64,000 bases of DNA from Oerskovia jenensis (GTDB lineage: Bacteria > Actinomycetota > Actinomycetes > Actinomycetales > Cellulomonadaceae). This document shows, piece after piece, positions 42,942 to 52,268 of the stretch (position 1 is its first letter; each line of letters begins with the position of its first letter). The notes under the pieces were generated by a model. It was not told where the DNA came from, ran no database searches, and was given only the letters and a program-made list of their open reading frames with translations. The stretch lies in the NCBI RefSeq assembly GCF_016907235.1, contig NZ_JAFBBO010000001.1, positions 1,426,001 to 1,490,000 on the forward strand. The letters are read 5' to 3'. Made by a program: the position numbers and the translations under genes.

Positions 42942-45900
42942 TCACCAGATCGCCGCTCTCGAGTCGCCCCACACGTTCGTCTTGACCCAGATGGTGGTGC
43001 CGGCGTTCCCGTGGAAGCACCACATGGTGCCGGACCAGTTGCCGGCCCCGTCGGTCCGTTGCGAGGCACCGTTGAGCGCTGTGCTCGAGAACCCGCCGGA
43101 GGTCGGGCTGAAGGCGTGGTTGCCGCCGTAGCTCGACCAGCACTGGGTGCTGAAGGAGGTGTTCGGCTCCGCGTTGCGGATGTTCAGCACGAGGTAGGCG
43201 CACGCAGGGTCGCCGCACTGGGAGTTGTTGACCGAGCTGCCTCGTGAGGTCCACATGTCCCGGGCCGGCTTGGGGTCGGCCGCGGCGCTCGCGCACCGGG
43301 AGGCCTTCTGCCCCTCGGTGTCCTGGACCGTCACGCAGATCTCCTTGCCCTCGGAGTAGCCCGCCGGGACGTTGACGTTCCCGCTTCCCGCCCCGCTCGA
43401 GACCGCTCCCGTGACCGTGGTCGTGTAGTCGCGACCGTTGCCCGAGGTGCTCCACGAGAAGCCGACGGTCTGGTTCCCACCGGACGCGCTCACGTTCGGG
43501 GTGGGGATCGGGCCGTACGGGTTGGCGCTGGCCTTGTTCGAGGTGGCGCCGTCCCCCCGACCGCCGTCGGCCTTCACCACGGCGCGGACGTAGAAGTCGT
43601 AGCCGATCCCGTTCTTGAGACCGCTGACGACCTTGTTCGCTCCCAGGGCGGACCAGCTGGAGCCGTTGTGGCTCCACTCGTAGCTGATCTCCCCGTCCCG
43701 GGCGCCGGCCGCCGACACGTTGGGGAACGCGAGCTGGACGGTGCCGTTGGCACCCGTGGCCTTGGCCGAGAGTCCCGTGACGGCCCCGGGCGCGGCGAAC
43801 GCGCGCTGCGGGTTGGACTCCGGGCTGAACTCGGCCTCGCCGAACTTGTCGGTCGCCTTGTTGTGCGCCTTGACCCGGAAGGTGTAGTCGGTGCTGTCGG
43901 CCGGCACGCTCAGGGTGGCGTTCGTCGCCGTGGCGGTGGCCGTCGCGACGACCGTGCCCCCACGCAGGGCCTCGACCGTGTACTTGGTGATCGGCCCTCC
44001 GTTGGCGTCGGGCGCCGTCCAGGTGACCTGCATCTGCGACGTCGCACCGAGCGACTTCCGGGCAGCGGAAGGCTTCGCGGGGGCGGCCGGCTTGCCCGCC
44101 GGGATCTCCGCCGGCGACGCTCCCGACCACTCCGACGGGTCGGGGGCCGCGTTGACCGCCTGGATCTCGAACGTGTACGACCCACCGTTCTGCAACCCGG
44201 TCCACTCGTAGGTGGTCCCGGCGACGCAGGACTTCTCGGCGCTCCCGCCCGGCCCGGAGATCCGGATGTTGACGCACGTGATCGGGGAGCGGTCGGTGTA
44301 GGTCTCGTTGACCCACACGAGCTTCATGGACTTGTCACCGAAGTCGAGCGTGGGAGGTGCGGGCCGGTTCGGCTTCTCGTCCGGACGAGCCTCGGCCGAG
44401 GCCGGTGAGGCGTTCGAGTCGTTGACCTCGTTCGTGGCGACGACCGTGAACGTGTAGGTCACGTTGTTGGTCAGGCCGTCGATGGTGCACGTGGTCGTCC
44501 CGCACGTGCGCTCGTCCCCCGCCGACGAGCGCACGGTGTACGAGGTGATCTCCGCGCCGTTGTTCGCGGGCGGGTCCCACGTCAGGACGACCGTCTTGGA
44601 ACGCACCTCGACGACCTGCGGTGTCGACGGCGCGTCGGGACGTCCCTGGACGGTGACCTGGATCCGTCCCTCGACCTCACGGTCGGGGTCCCCCGTGGCG
44701 TCCTGGACGCGGTAGCGCACGACCATGACACCGAAGAACGTGTCGCTGGGCGTCACGACGATCTTGTCGCCCGAGATCTGGGCGGTGCCCGACCCCGTGT
44801 CGACGACCGGCACGCCGACGACCTTGAGCGGGGTGTCCGGGAACGGGTTCGAGTCGTTCGACAGGACGTCCACGGGGACGTCCTTGCCCTGGTGGGCCTT
44901 GTCGACCGTGTCCGCGTTGGCCTTGGCGAGCGGGCGGGTCGAGGCCACGACCTTCACCACGAGCTGCCCCTCGACCGGGGGGTGCTCGCCGTCGGTCACG
45001 CTGATCGGGACGTTGAGCACCGTGCCCTTGGGGATGGCCGGGGTGGCCTGGACCGCCGCCGTCGTCCCGCTGAACGCGAGGGAGAGACCGTCCGGGACGG
45101 CCCCCGCCTTGAACGTGACGGGGTCGCCGTCCGGGTCGTCGACGAACCGGGCGAGGTCGACCGTCGCCTCCTCCCCGGCGGCGACGTCCACGTTGGAGGC
45201 CGACAGCACCGGCGGGAGGTTCTTCGGCGCGAGGACCACGACCCGCAGCGTGAGCAGGGCCTTGTGCCCGTCGGGGTCCTCGGGGCCCGAGCCGTCGGTG
45301 ACCTCGAACGACACCGCGGCGTCTCCCGCGTAGTCCGCCCGCGGGGTGTAGGTGAGGTTCGTGGGGTCCGTGACCGCGACGGTGCCTTCGAGCGCCGACA
45401 CCTTGGACTCCTCGGTCAGGCGCGGGGTGCGTCCTTCCATGACGAGCACGTAGTCGGTGATGTCGATCGGGAGGGTCTCACCGGCGTGCACCTCGAGCGG
45501 CGCGATCCCGGGCCGCAGCTGGGGGATCTGCTCGGTCAGGCCGGGCACCTTGACGAAGGCCCTGGACGTCAGGCCGTCGACGTCGGTCACGGTGTACGTG
45601 ACGACCTGGCGCTCCTGTGCGAGGGGGATCGTCAGGACGCCGCCCTTGTCGACGCTCACGCCGACGGCGTCGGTGGACACGGTGAGCTCGTCCCCGGACC
45701 CGTCGGGGTCGTCGTCGTTCTCCAGGACGGGCACGCTCGCGCTGGTCTTGCCGAGGATCGAGTCGACGGGCACGGCGTCGTCGCGGGCGATGGGTGCCAG
45801 CAGCGGGGCTGCCTGGTCCACGTTGACCGTGACCGAGGCCGCGGCGCGGGCGCCGTAGGCGTCCTCGATGCCGTAGTAGAAGGAGGTCGAGCCCGCCTCG

Positions 45901-48900
45901 GCAGGGCTGGTGATCACGATGCGGTCCCCCGCGACCTCCGCGTCGAGCTCGTCGGGCGCCTCGAGACCGGCCGGGCGCAGTGCGATCTGGTCGCCGTCGG
46001 GGTCGGTGTCGTTCACGAGCGCGGCGACGGAGACGGTCCGGCTCGGCCGGACGGTGACCTCGTCGTCGATCGCGACGGGCGGCTGGTTCGCCGAGGGCGG
46101 CCGGGAGATCCCGACCTGCGCCGTCCCGGTCGCGACGGCACCGCGTGCGTCCTGCACCGAGTAGGTGAACTCGTCGGAACCGGTCGCCTGGTCGGAGGCG
46201 TCGTAGACGAGGTACCCGTCCTCGACGTAGGCCCTGCCCTGGCTCGCCTGGGAGGCGATCCCGGTGAGCTGGACCGAGTCGCCGTCGGGGTCGATCCCGT
46301 CGAGCGGCACGACGGTGCGCACGCTCGCGCCGGTCAGGACGCGCATCTGGACCGGCAGGGGCTGCGGCGGGGAGTTCTCCGCGCCGTCTCGGATGTGGAT
46401 CGTGACCTGGGCCGAGTCCTCCTGGCCGTTCTTGTCCCGGACACGGTAGATCGCGTACGCGGTGCCGGCCTCGGCCCCTGCCTTGAACCGCAGGTTCCCC
46501 TCGGACGCGAAGATCTCGCCCTGCTCGGGCGCGACACCCTGCTCGAGCTCGTCCTGGAGGAAGAGCTCCAGGCCGTCGGGGTGGGTGTCGTTCTTCAGGA
46601 CCGGGATCGTCACCACGTCACCGACACGCACCGTGGCCTCGTCGGCCGCCGCGTTCGGCGGCTGGAGCTTGACGGGCGCCGGGACCGGGACGACCCGCAC
46701 CTGACCGGTCGTGGACTGGTTGCCGTTGGACACCGTGTACTCGACCGTGACGGGCGCCTCGAGGCGTCGGATCTCGGTGATCCGCAGCATCTGGTGGGCC
46801 AGGACGGCGACCGAGACGCCCGCGTCGTCGGGGACCCTGACCGACTGCACCACCAGGACCCCGCCTGCGGGGTCCGAGTCGTTGGCGAGCACGTCCACGA
46901 GGGTGCTGCCGCCCGAGGGCAGCAGCGCGGTGTCGGAGACCACGATGGGCGGCCCTTCGGCCGCGGAGGCGGGCAGGACGTCGATGCGGACGAGGCCCGT
47001 CGTCGCGTTGGGGCCGTCCGAGACCTGGTAGGTCAGGTCGTAGGACCGGGGCTCGTTCGAGAGGAACTGGAACGTGCCCGCGTCGTAGTTCGGCGTGATC
47101 TGCGCCGGGGCGGACTCGGCGACCGTGGCCAGGCGCAGCTCGTCCCCGTTGGCGTCGTAGTCGTTGCGCAGGGGTTCGACGGTCACGGGCTGACCGGCCG
47201 GGACGACCACGTGGTCGGCGACTGCCACGGGCGCGAGCTGGCCGGCCCCCGACACGTCGACGTGCAGGATGCCCTCGAAGACCTCGCCCTGCCCGTCGGC
47301 GACCATGATCTTGACGGTCTTGCGTCCTGTCGACGTGCCGCCGTCGCGGAACTCGACCGACCCGTCGGGCCGCGAGCGCACCTCGTCGCCCGCCGACGTG
47401 GCCGACGCGGCCGCGAGGTAGAGGTCGTCACCATCGGGGTCGCGGAAGAAGGGCAGCACCTTGATCTGGGCCGACTTGCCCTGCTCGACGACCAGGACGG
47501 GCTCCCCCGTCTGCACGGGCGCGGCGTTCTCGCCCCACGGCGAGACCTGGAGCTGCACCCCGGCCTCAGCGACCCCGCCACGACCGTCGCTCACGGAGTA
47601 CCGGAACGTCGACTGGCCCTTCTGCGCGTCCGCGCCCACGACGGCCTGGAGGGCCGCGCCACCCAGCACCGACTGGATCTCGGCGTCGCCGGGGCCTTCG
47701 CCCGCGAGCGTCGCCGTCATGACGTCACCGTCGGGGTCGATGTCGTTGCCCAGCACCGGCAGGAGCGTGGTGCGCCCGGGGCGGACGCCGAACACGTCGT
47801 CCTGGGGCTGCGGCGGCTGGTTCGGCTGGCTGCGGTCGAGCACGAACTGGTCGACCTGCTCCGGGGTCGTGAGCTCGGCGTCGGACTCCTCGCCCTCGGA
47901 CTGCTCCGGGAGGACGAGGTCCCAGTCCTCGACCTTCTCGTACTCGTCCGCGGCCATCCACAGCGTGCCGGCGGACAGGTCGTTCAGCACGATGGCCTTG
48001 CGGTTGACCCGGTACTCGAGCCGACCCTGGGGGTCCACGCCCTCGAGGCGCCGGTCGACGTCGTTGTCCGTCCCGTCGCAGTCACGCAGCACCTGACCGG
48101 TCTGCGACCAGGCGCCGTAGGTGCAGCCGCCGAGCTGCACGGGTGCCGACGGCGTCCCCGACGCCGCACGCGTCACGGCGTCGCCGCCGCCGAGCGGTTG
48201 GAGCACGAGCCCGGACGAGGTCGCGACCGCGACCTCCGGGGTCTTCGCGCCGGGCTGCTGGAGCCGCGCGGCCGAACCGTCCGCGACCTCGACGGTCTCT
48301 CCCCCGGGCAGCACGAGCCTCGAGGTCGTCCGGTCGAGCACCACGGCGTCGGCACCGACGGTCGTGACCTCGACGTCGTCCCCGTCCTTGACCGGCACGC
48401 TCGTCGTCGTGACCTCCTGCGCCTCCCCGGCAGGCGACGTCGCGACCTTGGTGAGCTTGCCCGTCGCCGGGACCACGACGTAGGCCGTGCCGTCCTGGGA
48501 GACCTGGACCGCGCCGTCACCTCCGACCTCCGCGGTCGGTTCGGTGGTCTCGGCGTCGAAGCCCTGCGCGGCCGAGAACGGCATGACCCACAACAGGCCC
48601 TCCTTGCCGTCCAGGACCGCGACCGTGGAGCCCCCCATCGCGATGCGCGCTCCGAGCGGAGGGCGCACCGCCCCGTCGAGCTTGAGCCGTGCGACGTCCA
48701 CGGGGCTCACGGATCCCGCGCCGTCGTCGACCAGGAGCACCTTGCCCGCGTTCTGGAGCACGTCGAACGACGCCGAGCCCGCGAGCAGCGAACCGTCGAG
48801 CGCCTGGGACTCGGAGTTGAACCGTCCCAGCGCACCCCCCGAGGTCCGGGTGACCCACACCCCGGAGTCGTTGAGCTCCACGTCGGCCGTCGCCTGGCCG

Positions 48901-49004
48901 TCGTAGGTCACCGCGAACGCGACCAGGAGCGTCGAGAAGATCGACACGGTGCTCACCGAGGCGATCGAACGCCGCTTGCCGTGGAGCCGGGAAAGGAAGG
49001 TCAC
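42942..49004 (-). CDS. Giant Ig-like/fibronectin type III surface protein (2020 residues)
   Basis: A basic N-terminus and TM/signal at about 16-36 (VSIFSTLLVAFAVTY) are followed by a roughly 300-residue repeat region that reads like a beta-propeller. About ten tandem cadherin/Ig-like modules then run to about residue 1370, each with calcium-type motifs such as NDIDPDGD, NDSDPAGG and NDTDPDGD. Three to four FN3 domains follow (about 1370-1850: VEVRSKTVVLTWDPPANNGAEITSYTV). A roughly 105-residue C-terminal Cys/Trp-rich domain ends the protein. There is no LPXTG or C-terminal TM, so it is either N-terminally anchored or secreted. It is first in the long cluster and matches the fn3 gene that precedes the AAA/DUF58/transglutaminase genes in bifidobacteria. 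Confidence 0.9.
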   Translation of the reverse strand: MTFLSRLHGKRRSIASVSTVSIFSTLLVAFAVTYDGQATADVELNDSGVWVTRTSGGALGRFNSESQALDGSLLAGSASFDVLQNAGKVLLVDDGAGSVSPVDVARLKLDGAVRPPLGARIAMGGSTVAVLDGKEGLLWVMPFSAAQGFDAETTEPTAEVGGDGAVQVSQDGTAYVVVPATGKLTKVATSPAGEAQEVTTTSVPVKDGDDVEVTTVGADAVVLDRTTSRLVLPGGETVEVADGSAARLQQPGAKTPEVAVATSSGLVLQPLGGGDAVTRAASGTPSAPVQLGGCTYGAWSQTGQVLRDCDGTDNDVDRRLEGVDPQGRLEYRVNRKAIVLNDLSAGTLWMAADEYEKVEDWDLVLPEQSEGEESDAELTTPEQVDQFVLDRSQPNQPPQPQDDVFGVRPGRTTLLPVLGNDIDPDGDVMTATLAGEGPGDAEIQSVLGGAALQAVVGADAQKGQSTFRYSVSDGRGGVAEAGVQLQVSPWGENAAPVQTGEPVLVVEQGKSAQIKVLPFFRDPDGDDLYLAAASATSAGDEVRSRPDGSVEFRDGGTSTGRKTVKIMVADGQGEVFEGILHVDVSGAGQLAPVAVADHVVVPAGQPVTVEPLRNDYDANGDELRLATVAESAPAQITPNYDAGTFQFLSNEPRSYDLTYQVSDGPNATTGLVRIDVLPASAAEGPPIVVSDTALLPSGGSTLVDVLANDSDPAGGVLVVQSVRVPDDAGVSVAVLAHQMLRITEIRRLEAPVTVEYTVSNGNQSTTGQVRVVPVPAPVKLQPPNAAADEATVRVGDVVTIPVLKNDTHPDGLELFLQDELEQGVAPEQGEIFASEGNLRFKAGAEAGTAYAIYRVRDKNGQEDSAQVTIHIRDGAENSPPQPLPVQMRVLTGASVRTVVPLDGIDPDGDSVQLTGIASQASQGRAYVEDGYLVYDASDQATGSDEFTYSVQDARGAVATGTAQVGISRPPSANQPPVAIDDEVTVRPSRTVSVAALVNDTDPDGDQIALRPAGLEAPDELDAEVAGDRIVITSPAEAGSTSFYYGIEDAYGARAAASVTVNVDQAAPLLAPIARDDAVPVDSILGKTSASVPVLENDDDPDGSGDELTVSTDAVGVSVDKGGVLTIPLAQERQVVTYTVTDVDGLTSRAFVKVPGLTEQIPQLRPGIAPLEVHAGETLPIDITDYVLVMEGRTPRLTEESKVSALEGTVAVTDPTNLTYTPRADYAGDAAVSFEVTDGSGPEDPDGHKALLTLRVVVLAPKNLPPVLSASNVDVAAGEEATVDLARFVDDPDGDPVTFKAGAVPDGLSLAFSGTTAAVQATPAIPKGTVLNVPISVTDGEHPPVEGQLVVKVVASTRPLAKANADTVDKAHQGKDVPVDVLSNDSNPFPDTPLKVVGVPVVDTGSGTAQISGDKIVVTPSDTFFGVMVVRYRVQDATGDPDREVEGRIQVTVQGRPDAPSTPQVVEVRSKTVVLTWDPPANNGAEITSYTVRSSAGDERTCGTTTCTIDGLTNNVTYTFTVVATNEVNDSNASPASAEARPDEKPNRPAPPTLDFGDKSMKLVWVNETYTDRSPITCVNIRISGPGGSAEKSCVAGTTYEWTGLQNGGSYTFEIQAVNAAPDPSEWSGASPAEIPAGKPAAPAKPSAARKSLGATSQMQVTWTAPDANGGPITKYTVEALRGGTVVATATATATNATLSVPADSTDYTFRVKAHNKATDKFGEAEFSPESNPQRAFAAPGAVTGLSAKATGANGTVQLAFPNVSAAGARDGEISYEWSHNGSSWSALGANKVVSGLKNGIGYDFYVRAVVKADGGRGDGATSNKASANPYGPIPTPNVSASGGNQTVGFSWSTSGNGRDYTTTVTGAVSSGAGSGNVNVPAGYSEGKEICVTVQDTEGQKASRCASAAADPKPARDMWTSRGSSVNNSQCGDPACAYLVLNIRNAEPNTSFSTQCWSSYGGNHAFSPTSGGFSSTALNGASQRTDGAGNWSGTMWCFHGNAGTTIWVKTNVWGDSRAAIW

Positions 49005-49085
49005 AGATTCTCCGTGGGTGCGAGTAGTGCCACCGGTGTCGTCGGAGCCCCCTCGTGCCAGGTGCCCCTACCCGTCGCGGTGGAA

Positions 49086-49116
49086 AGGATAGCGGCACGC
49101 GGAGGCAGGTCTGTCA
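49086..49116 (-). promoter_or_regulatory. Candidate promoter of the 24-kb surface/secretion cluster
   Basis: On the minus strand, TGACAG (49116-49111), a 19-bp spacer and TATCCT (49091-49086), about 80 nt upstream of ATG 49004. It is the best match in the otherwise gene-free interval 49005-49395, which also holds the terminator of the preceding operon and an AT-rich patch near 49155. Confidence 0.4.
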
Positions 49117-49314
49117 TCCACTGGATGGGGAGAAGTCCCCCGTCCTCTACTCGCAGTAGATATGTTGAGGGCATCGATGCAGGCGGCAGCGCCTGTCAGG
49201 GGTTCCTCGGCTCCCGTCGAGACGCGTCGGAGGCCACGTCGCCGCGTCCACGAGGCGAGACGTCTCGGGACGACCTCCACCGGCCACCGCGCGTCCCCAC
49301 GACACCCGCGACGA

Positions 49315-49360
49315 CCGAGGGCGGCGCGCCGGACCCGCAGGTCCTGCGCACCGCCCTCGG
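49315..49360 (-). terminator. Nested hairpin ending the nuo/polyprenyl synthase operon
   Basis: CCGAGGGCGG (49315-49324) pairs with CCGCCCTCGG (49351-49360), and the loop contains GGACC-CGCA-GGTCC. It begins 36 nt after the polyprenyl synthase stop. Confidence 0.7.
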
Positions 49361-49395
49361 AGGGTCGTGCTGCGTGCTGTGGAGAGGGAGACCTC

Positions 49396-50418
49396 TCAGG
49401 CCGCGCGGTCCGCCAGCGCCTGGGCGAACGCGACGAGCGCCTCCTTGACCGGCCCGGCCGGCAGCGGCTCGAGCTCGTCGATCGCCGCGCGCGCCCACCC
49501 GACGGCGAGCGTCCTGGTCTCGCCGAGGACCTCGTGGGCGCGGAGAGCGGCGACCGCGGCCGCGAGCTCCTCGTCCCCCGAGAGGTCCGAGTCCAGGAGG
49601 TCGACGAGCGCCGCGTCGGCCGCCGACCCCGTTCCCGCCGCGACACGGGCGCGCAGCAGCAGCGCCGGCATGGTCGGCACCTTCTCCCGCAGGTCCGTGC
49701 CCGGGGTCTTGCCGGACTCGGCGCCCGAGGAGGCGAGGTCGAGCACGTCGTCGGCGAGCTGGAAGGCGACGCCGAGCTTCTCGCCGTACTCGGCGACGAT
49801 CTCGACGACGGTCTGGTCGCAGCCGCCGAACATCGCACCGAGGCGCGCCGAGGTCGCGAGCAGCGACGCGGTCTTGTCGGCGAGGACGCCCAGGTAGTGC
49901 TCGACGGGGTCGTCGGACTCCGAGGGCCCGGTCGTCTCGTGGAGCTGGCCGAGGCACAGCCGCTCGAAGGTGCGCGCCTGGATGAGCACGGCCTCGGGCC
50001 CCAGCGCGGCGACCGTCGACGCCGCGCGGGCGAAGAGCAGGTCACCGATGAGGATCGCGACGGAGTTGCCCCACACGGCGTGCGCCGAGGGAGCACCGCG
50101 GCGCACGGGCGCGGAGTCCATGACGTCGTCGTGGTAGAGCGAGGCCAGGTGGGTGAGCTCGACGACGACGGCCGCCTCCACCACCTCGGGCCGCGCGCCG
50201 TCGCCCAGCTCCGCGCACAGCAGCGCGAGGAGCGGGCGCAGGCGCTTGCCGCCGGCGTTGACGAGGTGGCGGGACGCGGAGTCCGCGAGCCCGTCGGAGT
50301 GCGCGACGGCGTCGCTCAGCCTCGCCTCGACTGTCGTGAGGCGTGCGGTGAGCGTCGCGGCGAGCTCCGGATCGGTCAGGGGGATCGCCGTCGTGGAGAC
50401 GGGTGGCACAGTGGTCAC
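49396..50418 (-). CDS. Polyprenyl diphosphate synthase (probable menaquinone side chain)
   Basis: 340 residues from GTG 50418, which overlaps the nuoN stop (GTGA). The first Asp-rich motif is LYHDDVMD (Asp97-Asp101) and the second is LADDVLDLASSG (about 228); GGKRLRP and the FGNSVAILIGDLL-like segment WGNSVAILIGDLLF are typical. It extends allylic diphosphates with isopentenyl diphosphate to a long chain, most likely for menaquinone. Coupling to the last nuo gene ties quinone tail supply to complex I. Chain length cannot be read from sequence with confidence (Ser94-Leu95-Tyr96 precede the first motif). HepT, GrcC or IspB are equivalent family names. Confidence 0.93.
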   Translation of the reverse strand: MTTVPPVSTTAIPLTDPELAATLTARLTTVEARLSDAVAHSDGLADSASRHLVNAGGKRLRPLLALLCAELGDGARPEVVEAAVVVELTHLASLYHDDVMDSAPVRRGAPSAHAVWGNSVAILIGDLLFARAASTVAALGPEAVLIQARTFERLCLGQLHETTGPSESDDPVEHYLGVLADKTASLLATSARLGAMFGGCDQTVVEIVAEYGEKLGVAFQLADDVLDLASSGAESGKTPGTDLREKVPTMPALLLRARVAAGTGSAADAALVDLLDSDLSGDEELAAAVAALRAHEVLGETRTLAVGWARAAIDELEPLPAGPVKEALVAFAQALADRAA

Positions 50419-52268
50419 GGTCTGAACTTAGCCGCCTCGAAGGCAAGATCGAGAACCGAGGAGGGCAAAACGCCGAGAAGGATGACGCCGATCACACAGA
50501 TGGCGATGGCGATCGTGGTGAATCCCTCCGACCGGACGACCGTGATCCGGCTCACGAGCGCGGCCGCGGAGGCCCCCCGTCCGTCGGTCGCGGCCGTCGA
50601 CCCGTCGACCGGCTCCCCGTCCGGAGCCGTGGACGGCGTGGCCGCCCCGGCCGCCGTGGCGGCCTCCGTGACGGCCTCCGGCGAACCGTCCGTCGCCACC
50701 CGCGGCGAGGGCGTGAAGAACATCAGCACGATGACCCGCACGTAGAAGAAGACCGCGACGGCCGAGGCCAGCACACCGATCAGGGCGAGCGGCCAGGCCC
50801 CCACCGCGACCGCCGACTGGAAGGCCGTGAACTTCGCGATGAACCCCGCCGTGAGCGGGATGCCCGCCATCGACAGGAGGAAGAGCGCGAACGCACCCGC
50901 GAGCCAGGGGCTCCGCCTGCCCAGCCCGGCCCACTCGGTCAGGTGCGTGGCCTCGCCCAGGACAGCACCGCCGTCGGGCGTCGCGCCGGGCGCCTCCGCG
51001 GGGCCGCCCGTCCCGGCGGCCGCCGACGCACCCACCGTCGCGAGCGCCGCCTCGGCCGGGACCACGGCAGGCTGCGGGGCACGCTCGCGCACGAGCGTCA
51101 CGACGGCGAACGCACCCACGGTCGCCAGGCCGTACGCCAGCAGGTAGAACAGCAGCGCACGCACGCCGAACCCGCTCAGCTCGCCGAACCCGACGAGCGC
51201 CACGACCAGGAAGCCCGCGTGCGCGATCGACGAGTACGCGAGCAGCCGCTTCATGTCGGTCTGGATGACACCGATCACGGTGCCGACGATCATCGTGAGG
51301 ATCGCGACGACCCACAGCGCGACGACGAGCTTCTCCTGGAGGTCGGGCGGCAGCGCCGAGCCGACGACGTACAGCACGCGCAGGAGCGCCCCGAAGGCCG
51401 CGGCCTTGGTGCAGGCCGCCATGAAGCCCGTGACGGGCGTGGGAGCCCCCTGGTAGACGTCAGGGGTCCACGAGTGGAACGGGGCCGCGCCCACCTTGAA
51501 CAGCAGCCCCGTGAGCACCATGACGAGGCCGAGGAGCACGAGACCGGTCATCCCGTCGAGGCCGCCACCGTCGAGGAGGGCTCCACGGACCTCCGCGAGC
51601 CGCACCGAACCGGCGAAGCCGTACACGAGCGCCACACCGAAGATGAAGATCGCCGACGCGAAGGCCCCCAGCAGGAAGTACTTGAAGGACGCCTCCTGCG
51701 ACAGGAGCCGACGGCGCCGCGCGAGCGCCGTGAGCACGTAGAGCGGGAGCGAGAGCACCTCGAGCGCGACGAACATCGTCAGCAGGTCGCCCGTCGCGGG
51801 GAAGATCATCATGCCGCCGACCGCGAAGAGCACGAGCGGGAACACCTCGGTCTGCTCGAGGCCGCGGCGGCGCGCGAGATCCTCGTACGCCGAGCCCGGC
51901 ACGGCCGCGGCCGTGGGCGCGAACGCGTCCTGCTTGGTCGAGGTGCGGTCGGCGATCACGAGCGTCGCCAGGAGCGCGAGGACAACGACGATCCCCTGCA
52001 CCGCGAGCCCGAACGGGTCGACCACGAGCGAACCGCCCAGGACCCGCACGCCGTTCTGCGCGACCACGTCGGGCCAGAGCAGGACGATCGACGTGAGCGC
52101 CCCGGCCAGCGCGGCGAGCGCGAGCACGACCTGCACGACGCGACGGGCGCGGTCCGGCACGAAGGCCTCGACGAGCACCCCGACGACGCCCGCGCCCAGG
52201 ACGACGATGACCGGGACGAGGTAGGCCCACTCGATCACGGGGGCCACGAAGGCGGCTGCGTCGTTCAC
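50415..52268 (-). CDS. nuoN: NADH-quinone oxidoreductase subunit N
   Basis: 617 residues, an antiporter-like membrane subunit with about 14 TM segments (VVLALLATLVIADR, FHSWTPDVYQGAPTPVTGF with the conserved proton-path region, LLAYSSIAHAGFLVV). It is longer than usual because of two Ala/Gly/Pro-rich insertions, at about residues 395-445 and 520-570, in predicted loops. It forms part of the proton-pumping arm. The ATG overlaps the nuoM stop by 4 nt, and the stop overlaps the polyprenyl synthase start. Confidence 0.96.
   Translation of the reverse strand: MNDAAAFVAPVIEWAYLVPVIVVLGAGVVGVLVEAFVPDRARRVVQVVLALAALAGALTSIVLLWPDVVAQNGVRVLGGSLVVDPFGLAVQGIVVVLALLATLVIADRTSTKQDAFAPTAAAVPGSAYEDLARRRGLEQTEVFPLVLFAVGGMMIFPATGDLLTMFVALEVLSLPLYVLTALARRRRLLSQEASFKYFLLGAFASAIFIFGVALVYGFAGSVRLAEVRGALLDGGGLDGMTGLVLLGLVMVLTGLLFKVGAAPFHSWTPDVYQGAPTPVTGFMAACTKAAAFGALLRVLYVVGSALPPDLQEKLVVALWVVAILTMIVGTVIGVIQTDMKRLLAYSSIAHAGFLVVALVGFGELSGFGVRALLFYLLAYGLATVGAFAVVTLVRERAPQPAVVPAEAALATVGASAAAGTGGPAEAPGATPDGGAVLGEATHLTEWAGLGRRSPWLAGAFALFLLSMAGIPLTAGFIAKFTAFQSAVAVGAWPLALIGVLASAVAVFFYVRVIVLMFFTPSPRVATDGSPEAVTEAATAAGAATPSTAPDGEPVDGSTAATDGRGASAAALVSRITVVRSEGFTTIAIAICVIGVILLGVLPSSVLDLAFEAAKFRP

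Noticed and set aside
44892-49448. 1518-codon open frame on the + strand opposite the giant surface-protein gene
   Set aside because: Arg/Asp/Val/Gly-biased translation, no domains, and fully antisense to a gene with clear FN3 and Ig modules; a GC-driven shadow.
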